From: Xylogone sp. PMI_703
Lineage: Eukaryota; Ascomycota; Leotiomycetes
Direction: 5' to 3'
Assembly: GCA_021399445.1 (NCBI GenBank)
Contig: JAJTUQ010000011.1
Coordinates: forward strand, 434,001-498,000
Length of the DNA stretch: 64,000 nt
Shown here: piece by piece, positions 52,955-64,000 of the stretch
Position numbering within the stretch: the stretch's first letter is position 1
Layout of the letters: every line of letters starts with the position of its first letter
Made by a program: the position numbers and the translations under genes
The notes under the pieces: generated by a model
Seen by the model: the letters and a program-made list of their open reading frames with translations, nothing else
What the model was told of the DNA's origin: nothing
Database searches by the model: none

Positions 52955-55840
52955 TCAACCGAGTCGACGGAATCCCTCAACTTTTAATGCTGGAACTTCA
53001 ATCCACCGTAACCCAGGGACGCCCTCACCCATTCTCCTCTGCGCGAAATTATTACATTCTGAAACAATCAATGTCCATTCTGCTAGTGAACGTCCAGCAT
53101 ACCTAGCAGTTGCAGGTATCCTATTTGCGTCTTTTGGATCTGTTGGCGCTACCTCATTGCACATGTTTGGAACATTGGAAGCAACCCATGCTTGGGCTGG
53201 CGATGGTAACCTTGGGAGATGTAAGTACGTTGGGCTTTCATTCACACTATTCCCGTTTCCACCTCCATTTGCTAACATCCTAAGCTTTTTATGCTGCTGT
53301 GCTTGATTCATGTGCGGAGCCCACTCCAAAGAAAACTTGAATGAATACGCCCGATGAGTACCAGTTGCAGGAGGTGTATCACACTCAGTGGAGCTTGCTC
53401 TCGACCTTGCCCCAGTCTTGGCCGTAGATCTGGCAGTTGCAGTTTTCTGGCGCGCACCTTCGAGGGTCTTTGAACTGTTACCCTTTTTTGGAAAAATATC
53501 CGTGCTGCTACTCGAAAAAGAAGAAAGCATTTTGCACATAAAGGTCCATCTCTTTTTACCTGCATTAGGCGGTGGGGCAGAATCGGTTGTCAGCTTTGAT
53601 GTATTGTCACTAGTATCAAACTTAGAAAGTTCTGCAAATGCTGAATGGCGTTTAGAAGCTACCTCCTTTGAGATAGAAACTGCAGCACCGGCTAGGATTC
53701 CATCAGTATCAAGGAAGAGATAACTTGCTGGGGCTTGAGTATCGTTGCGAACGATCAAGAGACGACACCCTGGAGCTGACAGAGAAGGCTCAGCGGAGGG
53801 AGGCAAAACATGCGATTCTTCAGCGGTTTTCTTAAGATATAAGTAATGAGCCCAGTTTGAACTCAAGCGCGTTAAAGCAGTGCAGAAGATTTTGCTGTTC
53901 CAAATTAGCTTAACAGTCATTTATTATAATGAAACCAGGCTTACGTATCAAGTTCCCCAGACTCCCCTTCACTTCGACAAAGCCGCCAACATAGTAATCG
54001 CATATAGTATGCCCTTACTATTGGACACCAGTGATTAAAAAACTTGTCAAATACTTCCTCAGATAGTAGCCAATCCAAGCAAATAGACTCCTTTCGTTGT
54101 TCATCATTTGTGACCAAATTCCAGATTCCAAAGATGAAGGAAAATAGCCGGATCTGAGACATGCTATTTTCACTCTGAAGCATCTTCTTACAAACTTCCA
54201 ACCAGAAGGGCCATTCAATAAAGTCGGATTCGGTGCAGTGAGCATTTTGGAAACGAAAGAATAGCGCGAGAGCTTCTTCCATGAAATCACATAGTGTAAA
54301 GCAAGCACTATAATCAAATATAGATGTCTTCTTTACAGAAGCTTGCATAACTTTAGAAAAGGCTTTAGCAAAAGTTAATTGGGCAGATTCAGCATCCGAA
54401 AATTGTTCTGACATAAAGTTTCTTATAAGCATGATTAAACGATTCGCTGCCATAAGTCTTGGTGAATTATTCGTCCGCAATGACAGCGTTATGGCAGTGG
54501 CATCTACTTCTGAGAAGGCTTCGTCAAATGATTTTAGAGGCAGCTTAACTGCAAAGAGTCTATGGATAGTAGAATCCAGATTCTTTAATAGTTGAGCTTT
54601 AACTAGAACAAAAGCTGTATAAAATGATTAACTTAGTATTTCAATCTGGTTGAAATAACATACCTGGAGCATAAACCTTGGCCGAAAACGAGAGATTTGA
54701 AGAGAGAAACTCGTTAGTTAGGAGATAGTAGTATTTAGTGAAGACGTAGAATAAGTCAGTGTCTCGGCCACACCATCTAGATAGCCACGGTCCATCCCAG
54801 CCTGTATTTTGCGCTACAATAGGTATGTCTATTTTTTGGCGTAACTTGTTGACCATTATTTTCACCGATGTCCAACCTAAACCTCGTAGATGTGGTGGAA
54901 ATCCCGCTATAACCTTGTCATCCTCAATCCTGTTTGAGCGTTTAGATAACCCGAACTCGTCTGCTACGCGTTTTATTGTCTCAGAGTGCAACCCCCAAAG
55001 TTTGACCAAGATATCAGCAATTCCAGGAACAAACATAAAAGCAAAAGCAGTAGCTTTACCGCAAAATATTACCAGACTAGCCGGAGCATGTCTCAAAGAC
55101 ATCTTCTCGACAACTAGACACATCTGAGCGAGGAGATTCTTAATAAATAGATTGTGGATATTGTGGAAAACAGATTCGGTCAGAATTTGAGATTCAGAAG
55201 AGCCAAAAGAATTTAAGGAATTCCGCTTGGTTAATCTTATCCGTTCAGAGGAGCCATTCGGTGATCCTTCAGCTGACGAAGCAAGAACTGGTGTTAATCT
55301 CCATTCTGGCCTTGTCATAATTCCAGTTATGGCATCCAGTATGGCAGGACAGCATATTCCGGAACTTGTTTGATTCTGTCGGCTATCCAGAAGTTCTAAG
55401 AGCCCATTCCACCATTTATTCAGGATTTCAACACGCATTTCAACATCCTCGGGCCGTAGTTTCAAATTTGACGGGTGTGTCGCATAGGTTCGCAGAAAAG
55501 GAAGGAGAGAGGAACGAACTACATTCGTTTTCAAAGACCATGTTTTATTCTGAAACTTTATATAGTCATTGTCAATAGAGCGAAAAGCTGAGGATAGCTC
55601 ATCCCGTCGGTTAGGTATCGTATGCGTAAGCTGCTGTATTTCTTCAATTCCTCTTAACGCTGTAACTTTTTTGGATGAAGATTTAGGAGTTGATTGATTC
55701 TTTATAGAGCCTAGAGGTAAATTACTTGTGGATGAGTTTTCTGACTGGGCTACAAAGTTTAACACTGTATTTTGTGGTCTTCGCTTTGTCTCATCTGGAG
55801 GACTCTTTGATAGTTGCGGTAATGATTCTAGTTGTGGCAT
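52955..55840 (-). CDS. DUF1765-family fungal protein, three exons
   Basis: Exons 54664-55840, 53945-54614 and 52955-53894 on the minus strand, with introns of 49 and 50 bp (branch-like GCTAAT before the second acceptor), give 928 residues in one frame. The start is the first ATG; an upstream TTG extension is unlikely. Landmarks are NKWWNGLLELLD, DAITGIMTRPEWR, PASLVIFCGKATAFAFMFVPG and HLRGLGWTSVKI, then a helical middle (FMEEALALFFRFQNAHCTES, DKFFNHWCPIVRAYYMRLLC) and a Ser/Thr-rich C-terminal half ending near FAQRRMGEGVPGLRW. This order fits the DUF1765 family, conserved in ascomycetes and of unknown role. It is the longest intact host gene in the window. Confidence 0.8.
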
Positions 55841-56186
55841 TGGTCCTAGCAGGAGCAAGAGCGAGATGTTTTCTTACTGTACTGTACTGCACAGGACGAT
55901 GATGCGTGGTCGATTGTGCGATCCATAATTATACACAGGGCGATCTACGATGATAACGGTGTTGCAGCAGTATGCTAGAATGGGGCGCACGGAGGGCCTC
56001 AGAGGCTGACGACGAGATCACTTACAGCTGCATGGGTACGCTTCCCGAAGTGCCTACGCGTCCTTGCACCTCAATCTCATGGAGTGTGTGTCCGGATGTG
56101 GGACCTCGAACCTCGCTGCCATCTTCGACAAATAGCCATTACGAAAGAGATGGATACGAGCCGTGGGAAATTACAATGCTAGATAG
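55841..56186. other. short intergenic stretch
   Basis: Probably holds the promoter of the DUF1765 gene and diverged sequence upstream of the HET relic. No motif stands out. Confidence 0.3.
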
Positions 56187-56345
56187 CTGACGTATGAAGG
56201 TGATAAATTACTAGCTATATCTGCTGTCGCCGAAAGGTTTTTCTCGATCTTTAGCCGCGACTATCTCGCAGGACTTTGGCGAGATAATCTCTTCGGAGGT
56301 CTCTTGTGGGTCGTGCCACGATGGAAGTCGACCATCGACATCATT
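56187..56345 (+). pseudogene. HET-domain fragment
   Basis: LTYEGDKLLAISAVAERFFS and SRDYLAGLWRDNLFGGLLWVVP match the C-terminal part of the HET (heterokaryon incompatibility) domain, usually DKLPALSGLA followed by YLAGLW...LLW. The N-terminal HET motifs are absent. It is a fossil of a self/non-self recognition gene. Confidence 0.65.
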
Positions 56346-56532
56346 CAAAATCTTTCTTCCGTGGTTCTTATGCCATATTCGTATTTATTTGGAAAATTGA
56401 GACCTTTGAGAATATTATTACTCTGGGCACGTAGCCTCTTTGCCGAGATGGGGGGATCCTATCGCTTGGGTGGGAGATCAAGTGGAGAGGAACAGAGCAT
56501 GAGATTAGCTACCGCTGGGATAGGTCCATTTA

Positions 56533-56650
56533 GCCTTAGAAAATGAGACTGAGAATGTAGGATGGCATTGTGACATATTGTTACAAACGCCGGCGACTTA
56601 CTGTTGATGCTATATTCAAGGGATTAATTGGCTTCCGAGGTCGTCTTCGC
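56533..56650 (-). repeat. diverged partial copy of the 23.4-kb AT-hook gene
   Basis: Shares GGCATTGTGACA and TTAATTGGCTTCCGAGGTCG, plus flanking 'gagaatgt', with 23440-23545. On the minus strand it reads RRPRKPIN, a mutated AT-hook. Too degraded to be a gene. Confidence 0.55.
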
Positions 56651-56845
56651 TTTTTTCTTTGGCTCTGCCTCGCCAGATCCATGAGATCTTATCTCCTGCT
56701 GTCCTTCGCCCCCAACAAGCCCTCTCAATGTGTCTCCCAGAACTCTTAAACCGTAAAGATTGAAGTCTACCTAAGAATCCGTCTACCAACTCCCTCGCCC
56801 CATCCAGTTTAGATGCAGGTATACACCTCGGCTCCCAATCCACTA

Positions 56846-58652
56846 AGAGGTAATCTTCGCTATCAGCCGTCTTCCGATCGGCAATATTGCGGATTTCCCA
56901 TTCTTAAGGTCCGTCACTATAGTGGTGGGGTTGGCGCAGCCTTGCAACACACCGTGGAGTACTGTATGTAAGCCTAACGAACCCACCATAAGTCTGTGTA
57001 CGCTAATGCCCACCAGATTTTTGCCTCCTGTAAAATCGAGAATTTAGACTCTATTATGTATACTATTCCTTTACTGCAATACACATATTAAATATTCAAG
57101 ACTTGTATAATTTCCTATAGTCTTAGTGTATATTTAAGTCTTTTGCTCTATTTATTTATTGTTATGCCTCAAAATGTTGAAATGTAAAATGGAGTTGATG
57201 ACTTGATTATGAAAAGAGTCGGAGCGAGCCCTGAAGTGAACGTAATTCCAGCCCGGTCGGGCCACTGGATTTAGGGCGAAAATGAATAAAACTACGTCTC
57301 TAGCAATATCAACAACCACACACACTTTAATTTAACAATTAGTCTACTATTGAATATGTATGTGAATTCAGATATAGTTGGCTTTAGTAGATTATGTAAT
57401 AACCCACAGTTTTAAAGCCTAGAATTGCGCCCTCTCATAATGTCTTCTAATTCTGACAACACCTGTAGTTCTGATAATGCTTCTGTTCGTAAGACCTCTC
57501 GTTACTGCCAAAGAGGAGCAGTGTCTTTAGCAAAATCGTAGTGTAACGTATCTGAGAAAAGCCCTTTAGAAGTCATTAAAGAAGTTCGCTATCGGGTAAT
57601 TGCTAAGTGAAGTTGAGAACTTTTAGATCTGATATTTATTTCCTAGTGCTAGCATGGTTAATAGAAGTTTTACATGCAACGTACGTAAAATTGAACCAAA
57701 CCTCAAATGTAAGCACTCCTCAAATTTAGGATGGTTTTTAGGACGATTGTTTTAACCTTATATTTTAAAATGAGATCATTATAAAAAATGGTTTGAAATA
57801 ATAATTTCTTAAAGAGTGAAAATTTTCTCATATGTAAACCTGCAATAGTTTAACACCAAATGAGTATTGTGATGGAGAACTTATTTGTGAAACTGAGCCT
57901 GATAATCTGCCCACATTATGATATTATCTCCGCTGCATTTGTAAATGTGAGGGTAGACTATGTATGCTGGTGGAGCATGATCGCTTGTCTAAGTGTTTAG
58001 ATAATCGCTGTTGATCATCGCTTTAGATAGTCCATCATTCCATCTTCTTACTTAACAGTTATTGGATGGATTATAGAGATTTCTTCTAAGGTTATCATCA
58101 AGACTATTAGGTTTTAGCATGTTGTTAATCAACCTAACCGCGAGTTGCAATCTGTGGTCTGTACGTTTAACCCTGTTAAGAAATGGAGTATCCACATCTT
58201 TGAGACACGTAAGCTTAATCCTAAGCATTACAGAAGTAAAAATGATATAGTAGTAGCTTGGTTGATCCATAAGGTAGTCTTATGAGAAGGACCGAGTCCA
58301 GCTCTTGTAGATTTAAAGACTTTTAGCAAAAACTATATTCATTTTAGTTAAGTTCGAAGGTCTAAAGCGTTGGTTTCAATGAAAATCAGCTAAAAAGCAA
58401 ACTAGAAAACTTCGATTTTGAGAGTTTTGGAAAGATTGGCGTGTTGTACGCCACATTCTTTCTACCTGCGCCTCAACCTCTGGGTACAACTGCAGAGCTC
58501 GACTGGCTTGATACAAAGCCATCATATATTTGCTAGACAAATAGTCTTAGAAATTTTGCCCTGACAACAACGAGAAAGCTGTCACATAGCGGTCATAATA
58601 GCTTCCCTGATTATATCACCCAAGATGTCGACCTAAGTTTGACCGTTAGTAT
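56846..58652. other. AT-rich region without recognisable genes
   Basis: Stops are frequent in all frames. A minus-strand frame 58052-58270 looks protein-like but matches nothing I know. The region separates the relics from the 3' end of the PKS. Confidence 0.35.
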
Positions 58653-61600
58653 CTAAGCCTCATAAATTATGAATCTTTGGACACGATCACTTACATGTGG
58701 CGCTTTCATCGTAGTAAAATCGTTACCTGGCATACGCCTTGATACGAATCTCTTAGGGTCCAGATACTTATCCCAGAGATTGGGACCAAAGTCAGTTCTA
58801 TTGTCCAACAGGAATTGCGCGTGGCCGTATGGAAATGGCTCTGGTTGTGGATCTGTAGGTAATTTACAAATGCCGGCTTCGCACCAGATTGTCGTCACAT
58901 GCGGACACTTTTGGTGATCAATCTTCTCCGCCGTATAATTTGACAACGCGTTAACTGATGCTGCAAAATGCGGCGAAAGCCAGGATGGGATCTTTGTCGA
59001 GTCGCCGTCGCCGAGGAGGCCAATTGAAGCAAACCACGCATGTAGTGAAGACGGTAAAGGCTCGATGATGTCCGGGCAGGGCGAATCAATAAGGATGAGC
59101 TTCTCAACGTTCTCACCACGTTTCGTGAGCTGGTTAACGATTTCGAATGCTACCACCCCCCCACCCCCCCCTGCGCTCCACCCGGCTAGGAGGTACGGTC
59201 CGTGTGGCTGGCGTCGTTTTATTTCCGTGATAAATGCTGAGGCTATTCCAATAACACCACATCTATATTCCTCGGGGGTCTTCAAATACGGGGAGTTCAG
59301 TCCCAGCACCGCGAGATCGGGTAGCAAATTAGGGATATCAACATAGGATGTTGCAGATCTACCGCCGTCCGGAATAAACCAGAGGTATTTGCTCGACTTT
59401 CGCAAGTGGTCCTGAAGAAGAACTGAAGAAGCGAGATGCTGAGGTGGGGAACTGGTGTTTACTGTCTCCATGTGATGTGTGGTTTGGCGGGCCGTAGGAA
59501 ATGTATCTGCCGTCACAAGTTTGAGGCTTCGTTTGATGTAGGTAGATAGATGGATTCTTTACGAGTAAGTCACCTGGGAGTGCAATGTCTGTCTTCTCCC
59601 GTAAACTCCCAAGAATAGAGAGGCTCATTAGTGAGTCCAGCCCTAGTGTTGAAAGGTCAGTAGTGTCTTCGATCTCATCAGAATCGCGCCCAGTTCTTCT
59701 GCAATGACTGCTCGGATGATGATGCTGAGATCATCCTCTTCAATTCGATCTGGGCAATCCTCAATTGGCGTTGTAATATTTGAGTCCTCTAGAACATTAG
59801 GCGTCGACTGATCAAGAGACGCTGTTTGGCTAGGGCTATCACTGTAGGCCAAAACAGTTCTCTGTTTGTCGAATTTGGTGAGGAAGGATTTAAAGGCTCC
59901 GATTGTTTGGATAACATTGAAATCGTGCGAGTGAACATCAATCTCCAATTCCTCCCGCATTCTCCCACTGACTGTCAAGGACATTAATGAATCGATCCCA
60001 AGATCCGCAAAATGGATATTGTCAACAAGCTCGTCAATTTCAGTACCGACCTCCGCTGCTAAAATATCAAGTGCCCGTGAACAGAGAGAAAGCGAGTTTG
60101 AGCCGAGTGCGTTGATATTTTCCATGGGAACGTTTGACGTCTTGATGGCGTCAGAAATAGCGTCGGACATGGCTATCCTTGGTGCTTGTGAGATCATTCC
60201 TCTAGTACCCGGCTTTTCAATCGTCTTCGAGTTGATCACAGGTAATAGCATATTTAAACCTTGCGAGGAACACACTGGAACTTCAAGCCTTCAACGACGG
60301 CCATTATTTTGTCTCCATCAAACACGAAGACATCACCGCTCATTATAGCGTTGTTCTCGGCCTGCATCTTTACGTAGGAACAGTACGTTTTATCTGCTGA
60401 GAATTGTTCAGCGATTCTCAGAGACTCCTATCCATGCGATATATAAACTTCTTTTCGAGAATCTATAGCATCTGAAGCATTGACAATAGAGCCGGAGATA
60501 TGAGCGACGCTATTAATCCAGTATAGGCTACACATAAAAGTTCCGTCCTTTTCAGTGGCCTGAAAGACTACCTGCGAGGTTACTTCCATATTATCGCTAT
60601 AGAGAATAACTTCTTGCATTCCGCGATATTTCGGGTCATAATCTACTAAAGCAGAAAACAGCTTATAGACTAGTCCGCGACCGATCTTATGAGCTTTGCC
60701 ATACTTCTCAGCATCCTCGAGCCAATCGATCCTAGATTGAACGAGATAGGCACTTCGTCACCATTCAGACAGATACTCCTTGCAGCTGCCAAAGAAGACC
60801 TGGCAAGTGGCATGTTCAACCTCCTCCTTACCAGATCTACTAGAAAAGATGAGGTCTGCATGGCCAGCCTTAGCATTGAGTGTAGCAGTAACTTTGAGTA
60901 CTTGACTACTCTCGTCTGGCTTTGCTATAAGTGGTTTAGGAACTTTCATATTTGAAATATCAATGCCGAGATCGGTAATTCCTGGCCTGATAAGCTTGTA
61001 AGCGTAGTTGCATATGGTCATAGCCATATCGGCGTACAGGGACTGCCGTCATGTTAGCCGTTAGCTGCCTAGGAATAGGGACACATACGGAAGGGCAAAG
61101 CATTGCTCCATTAACGATGTGGCCAGTGACGACTTCTCGAAGACCAGGCTTAGATAAGTCGGATTCAATAGACACTATAGCAATATCGCCATCTATCTCT
61201 TCTCTCGTCACAGTGTGTATTGTGGTTGTTGAGAGTGTGTGCTTCTTATCTAGAACCAACCCTGGTTGGTGTATGCAGGGACGCCCCTTAGTCAAGCACT
61301 AGTCTCCTTCATATTGTATCCAATAATTCTTTTCGTCAAAGGAGTAACTAGGCAGAGAAAAAAGCTGAAGAGAGTCAATAAAGTCTTGATGGTACTCGTT
61401 CCAGTCAATGTTCAGGCCAGATGTGTGCAGAATACTCAAACTGTTACTTATGGTGTCATATGCGCTTTCATTTCTTCGAAGGCTCGGGGCGCAAATAATG
61501 GCAAAATCAAGAGTAGCCTTTACCATGTTTAAACAGACGGGGTGTAGGCCAATCTCGAGGAAGATCGTCTGCGGGTTAATAATGTCAACTCTTTGCGCAG

Positions 61601-64000
61601 ATACCAGACCACCCACGAAATTGACAATATCTTGTGCATACTTACGGAGATAGACTGCATTAATCGCTTCGGACTTATCGAGACATCGACCCATAACAAA
61701 AGAAATAATTGGAATCTCTGCTTTACGAAAATTCACAGACTCGGCAAGTTTTTCAAACTGGTCCAGAGTTGGATTAATCTGGTCTGAATGAAAAGCAAAT
61801 GGCACCCAAAGTTAAGTGCATTTAAATCCTGATTGGCAAAGTCCATTCACAATATTAGACATCTCGCCGGGTTCACCGCTGAGAACCATCTCATGAGTAC
61901 TGTTGATGCAAGCTATGTTGACGGGAGATGGGACATGTTTAAGCGTCTCTGTGATGGAGGAAATAGGCCCTTGAACTGCAATCATAGCGTGGGTGCCCAC
62001 GCGACATCTCTCAACTAGGAGTTGGGCTCTTGTGCCTGTCAAGTAAACAGTATCGCTAACGGAAAGAACCCCAGATACACAAAATACAGCATATTCTCCC
62101 AGGCTGTGGCCGAGTACAACAGAAGGCTTAATGCCCCAGGATTCCCACAGTCTAGCAAGAGCTATCTCCAAGCACACTATTCCAACTTGTACAACGACTG
62201 GAGATAGATTTTGAAAATCCGTTGCACTACCGTCAATTAGCGAAATGAAAAAAGGAAATCCATGAACTGTAGCGATTCTGTCAAATTCAACAATGTTCTC
62301 TCTGAAAACAGTTGAATTCTCGTATAGATCTTTGCCTATAGCAGCGTAATGAGATCCTTGCCCAGTGAAGACAAATGCAACTCCAGGTTCTTCTGGCGAG
62401 ACTGGGGCTAAGTTTTCAAGCAACTTAGATTTGAGGCTCTTCTGAACTTGGGAGATGTCAGATGCAACAATTGTCATTCGCCAGTTGTGTTATATACGAC
62501 GAACAGTAGTTATGTACGCTAAGTTCGCGACAGATATTCCAGGATTTGGTGCTAGATATTCGATCAAACGCTCAGCATTTTTGATCAAGGCAGATTTCGA
62601 CTTAGTGGTCACAGCCACAATATGTGTTAAACGAGGATCATTGGTTGTGCAAGCCTGTACTAGGGCCTCCTCTAAAAGCACTCCTGTATTGCCATCTGCA
62701 GCACTGAAGTTATTAACGAAAATACACAAAGGCGCACTAGTCCGTTTTCGAAACAGAGTTTTATGGAAAGCAATATGCACATTGCAGTCGCCAAGATCCT
62801 TGGGAAAACCTTTGTTGATAATATTCTTGATACCGACGTATGGAAGTATACTGTTTTTGTATAGCATAAGTAAGCACTTTATCAGTGAAGTTACCCCAGA
62901 TGCGGCTCCGCCGTGTCCAATATTGGCCTTAACGGCACCTAAGAAAAGAGGACACTCTGGGCCCCTCTTTCGATTGGCAGGAGCGAAAACGTTACTCCAT
63001 CTCAGTGCAATCCCCTGCTTGTGTTCCCGTCCCATGCATTTCAACATAATCAATATCAAGAGGATCCACAGCAGCTTTATCGAGAATACGTCGGTAGAGT
63101 ACTTCTTGTGTGCCGCCATGAGGATGTGTAATTGAAACAGCATCTGCAGAATGATTTGTAGCAGTGCCTAGGATTAAACCAAGTACATTATCTTTGCTAA
63201 AAAAAATCAGCGTTAGCACAATCTCAACTATGAGATAGCAATTAAGTCTGAGGACTGTGATGTGGCTCATTCACTTAACTGAGTCTTAACGGTAACTCCG
63301 TCACTGAGAGATCAGTTGTAGCGGCATTATTGGGTTTAAGGCAGACATTTGAATAATTAAGGATTAGACTTACTCAGCCAAAGCATCATCAAACCTCTTA
63401 ATAATAACTGTGCCAATGCCGTCTGCTCTACAATATCCATCCGCATCGTTATCGAAAGTTGCACAAGGCCCCTTTCTCGAAAGGAATTGTCCTCGGCTGA
63501 GACCCGCGAAAATATCTGGATTGGTCATACAGGACAGTCCACCAACAACTACTGTGTCGCAATCTCCTGACCACAAAGATGTACAAGCTAACTGAATTGC
63601 AGCAACGCTAGAAGAACAAGCCGTATCAATATTGAAGAATGACCCGAAAATCTGAAGTGGTAATTCACTCGTCCCGGCCCAAATGCTCTCACGCCTCCAG
63701 TTATGAAGTACGTGTCAATGTCCTATGCCACGTTGATCTCTCGCCAATCGTCACTTATCTGTCCATAAAAAGTACCTATACGGTCTAACTTAGTCGATGG
63801 AGTCCGATTAGGAACGTATCCAGCCATCTCGAGAGCTTCATATGCAGTTACAAGGCTAATCTTTACATAAGGTCTGTTTGAAAGGACTTCCTGTGGTGAC
63901 ATATTGAAGAATCTTAGATCAAACAGACCTGGATTCTCGATCCAACATCCATACAGTGTATGACTAGTGTTTCTCGATTTTTCTGTAACATCTGTATATG
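58653..64000 (-). pseudogene. non-reducing polyketide synthase (KS-AT-PT-ACP-ACP-TE), decayed, 5' end outside
   Basis: The minus strand, read from the right edge, encodes KS (active site IDTACSSS near 63630, [12 protein letters not shown] near 63020, KANIGHG near 62930), AT (GHSLGEYA near 62100), product template domain (DYDPKYRGM near 60640), two ACPs (LGIDSLMS near 59985, LGLDSLMS near 59635) and a thioesterase (GWSAG near 59180) ending at 58653. This order is that of aromatic pigment NR-PKSs such as those for naphthopyrone or DHN-melanin precursors. Two introns fit GT-AG rules (63197-63373 and 61043-61088). Lesions: in-frame stops at 63723, 62490, 61812, 61299 and 60428, and frameshifts near 63640, 62995, 60247 and 59690. 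Most stops replace Trp or Gln. The starter-unit (SAT) domain would lie outside the window. Confidence 0.85.

Noticed and set aside
53388..53723. Plus-strand ORF opposite the DUF1765 gene
   Set aside because: Antisense shadow of a well-supported exon.
62455..63135. 226-codon plus-strand ORF opposite the PKS
   Set aside because: The minus strand carries clear KS motifs at the same place; the plus frame has none.
1..64000. CRISPR array, operon or bacterial Shine-Dalgarno signals
   Set aside because: No regularly spaced direct repeats with unique spacers; spliceosomal introns show the DNA is eukaryotic.

Overview
The window is nuclear DNA of a filamentous ascomycete (Pezizomycotina). The evidence is GT-AG introns of about 46-70 bp, a multidomain non-reducing polyketide synthase, RGS, HET, NACHT and CFEM-like proteins, a copia element that uses a half-tRNA primer site, and a strongly AT-biased block with stop codons of the C-to-T / G-to-A type expected of repeat-induced point mutation (RIP). 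A Leotiomycetes-like host is plausible, but the sequence does not prove it. It is an accessory, repeat-rich region: few genes are intact and many are fossils. All splice models were made by eye from GT-AG borders and protein continuity.

Layout. 1-8893: AT-rich RIP-like block with a ~500-bp tandem repeat and a fossil luciferase-domain (DUF5519-like) gene. 8894-14439: complete Ty1/copia retrotransposon with ~230-bp LTRs, on the minus strand, disabled by a deletion in RNase H. 14440-17107: gene-poor. 17108-22793: an RGS protein, an orphan two-exon gene and a four-helix membrane protein. 23113-26860: a graveyard with an AT-hook/Myb relic, a TPR relic, a pogo-like MITE, a nucleoside-phosphorylase pseudogene and an isochorismatase relic. 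27957-31550: a Fet3-like multicopper oxidase with two frameshifts (minus) and a CFEM-like, GPI-anchored WG-rich protein. 32640-36105: a NACHT relic abutting an aminoglycoside-phosphotransferase-like kinase gene that is split by a 2,197-bp TIR transposon carrying a retroviral-type integrase (Ginger-like). 36789-37180: a small secreted cysteine-stabilised alpha/beta (defensin-like) peptide in two exons. 37850-42032: a DUF7703 seven-helix-type membrane protein with a deleted tandem copy, plus a short-chain dehydrogenase relic. 45133-50848: an orphan ORF, then a DOMON-cytochrome b561 gene carrying a 2,503-bp Mutator-like element exactly at a 5' splice site. 52955-55840: a three-exon DUF1765 protein. 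56187-64000: HET and AT-hook relics, then a decayed non-reducing PKS (KS-AT-PT-ACP-ACP-TE) running off the right edge.

The genes do not form one pathway. The theme is genome turnover: four classes of mobile DNA (copia, Ginger-like, MULE, pogo MITE), two of them inside host genes, fossil NLR/HET self-recognition genes, and secondary-metabolism and iron-oxidation genes in decay. The most novel signals are the Ginger-like integrase transposon with a perfect 4-bp target duplication, the overlooked CS-alpha-beta peptide gene, and the MULE whose target duplication preserves a splice-donor GT.
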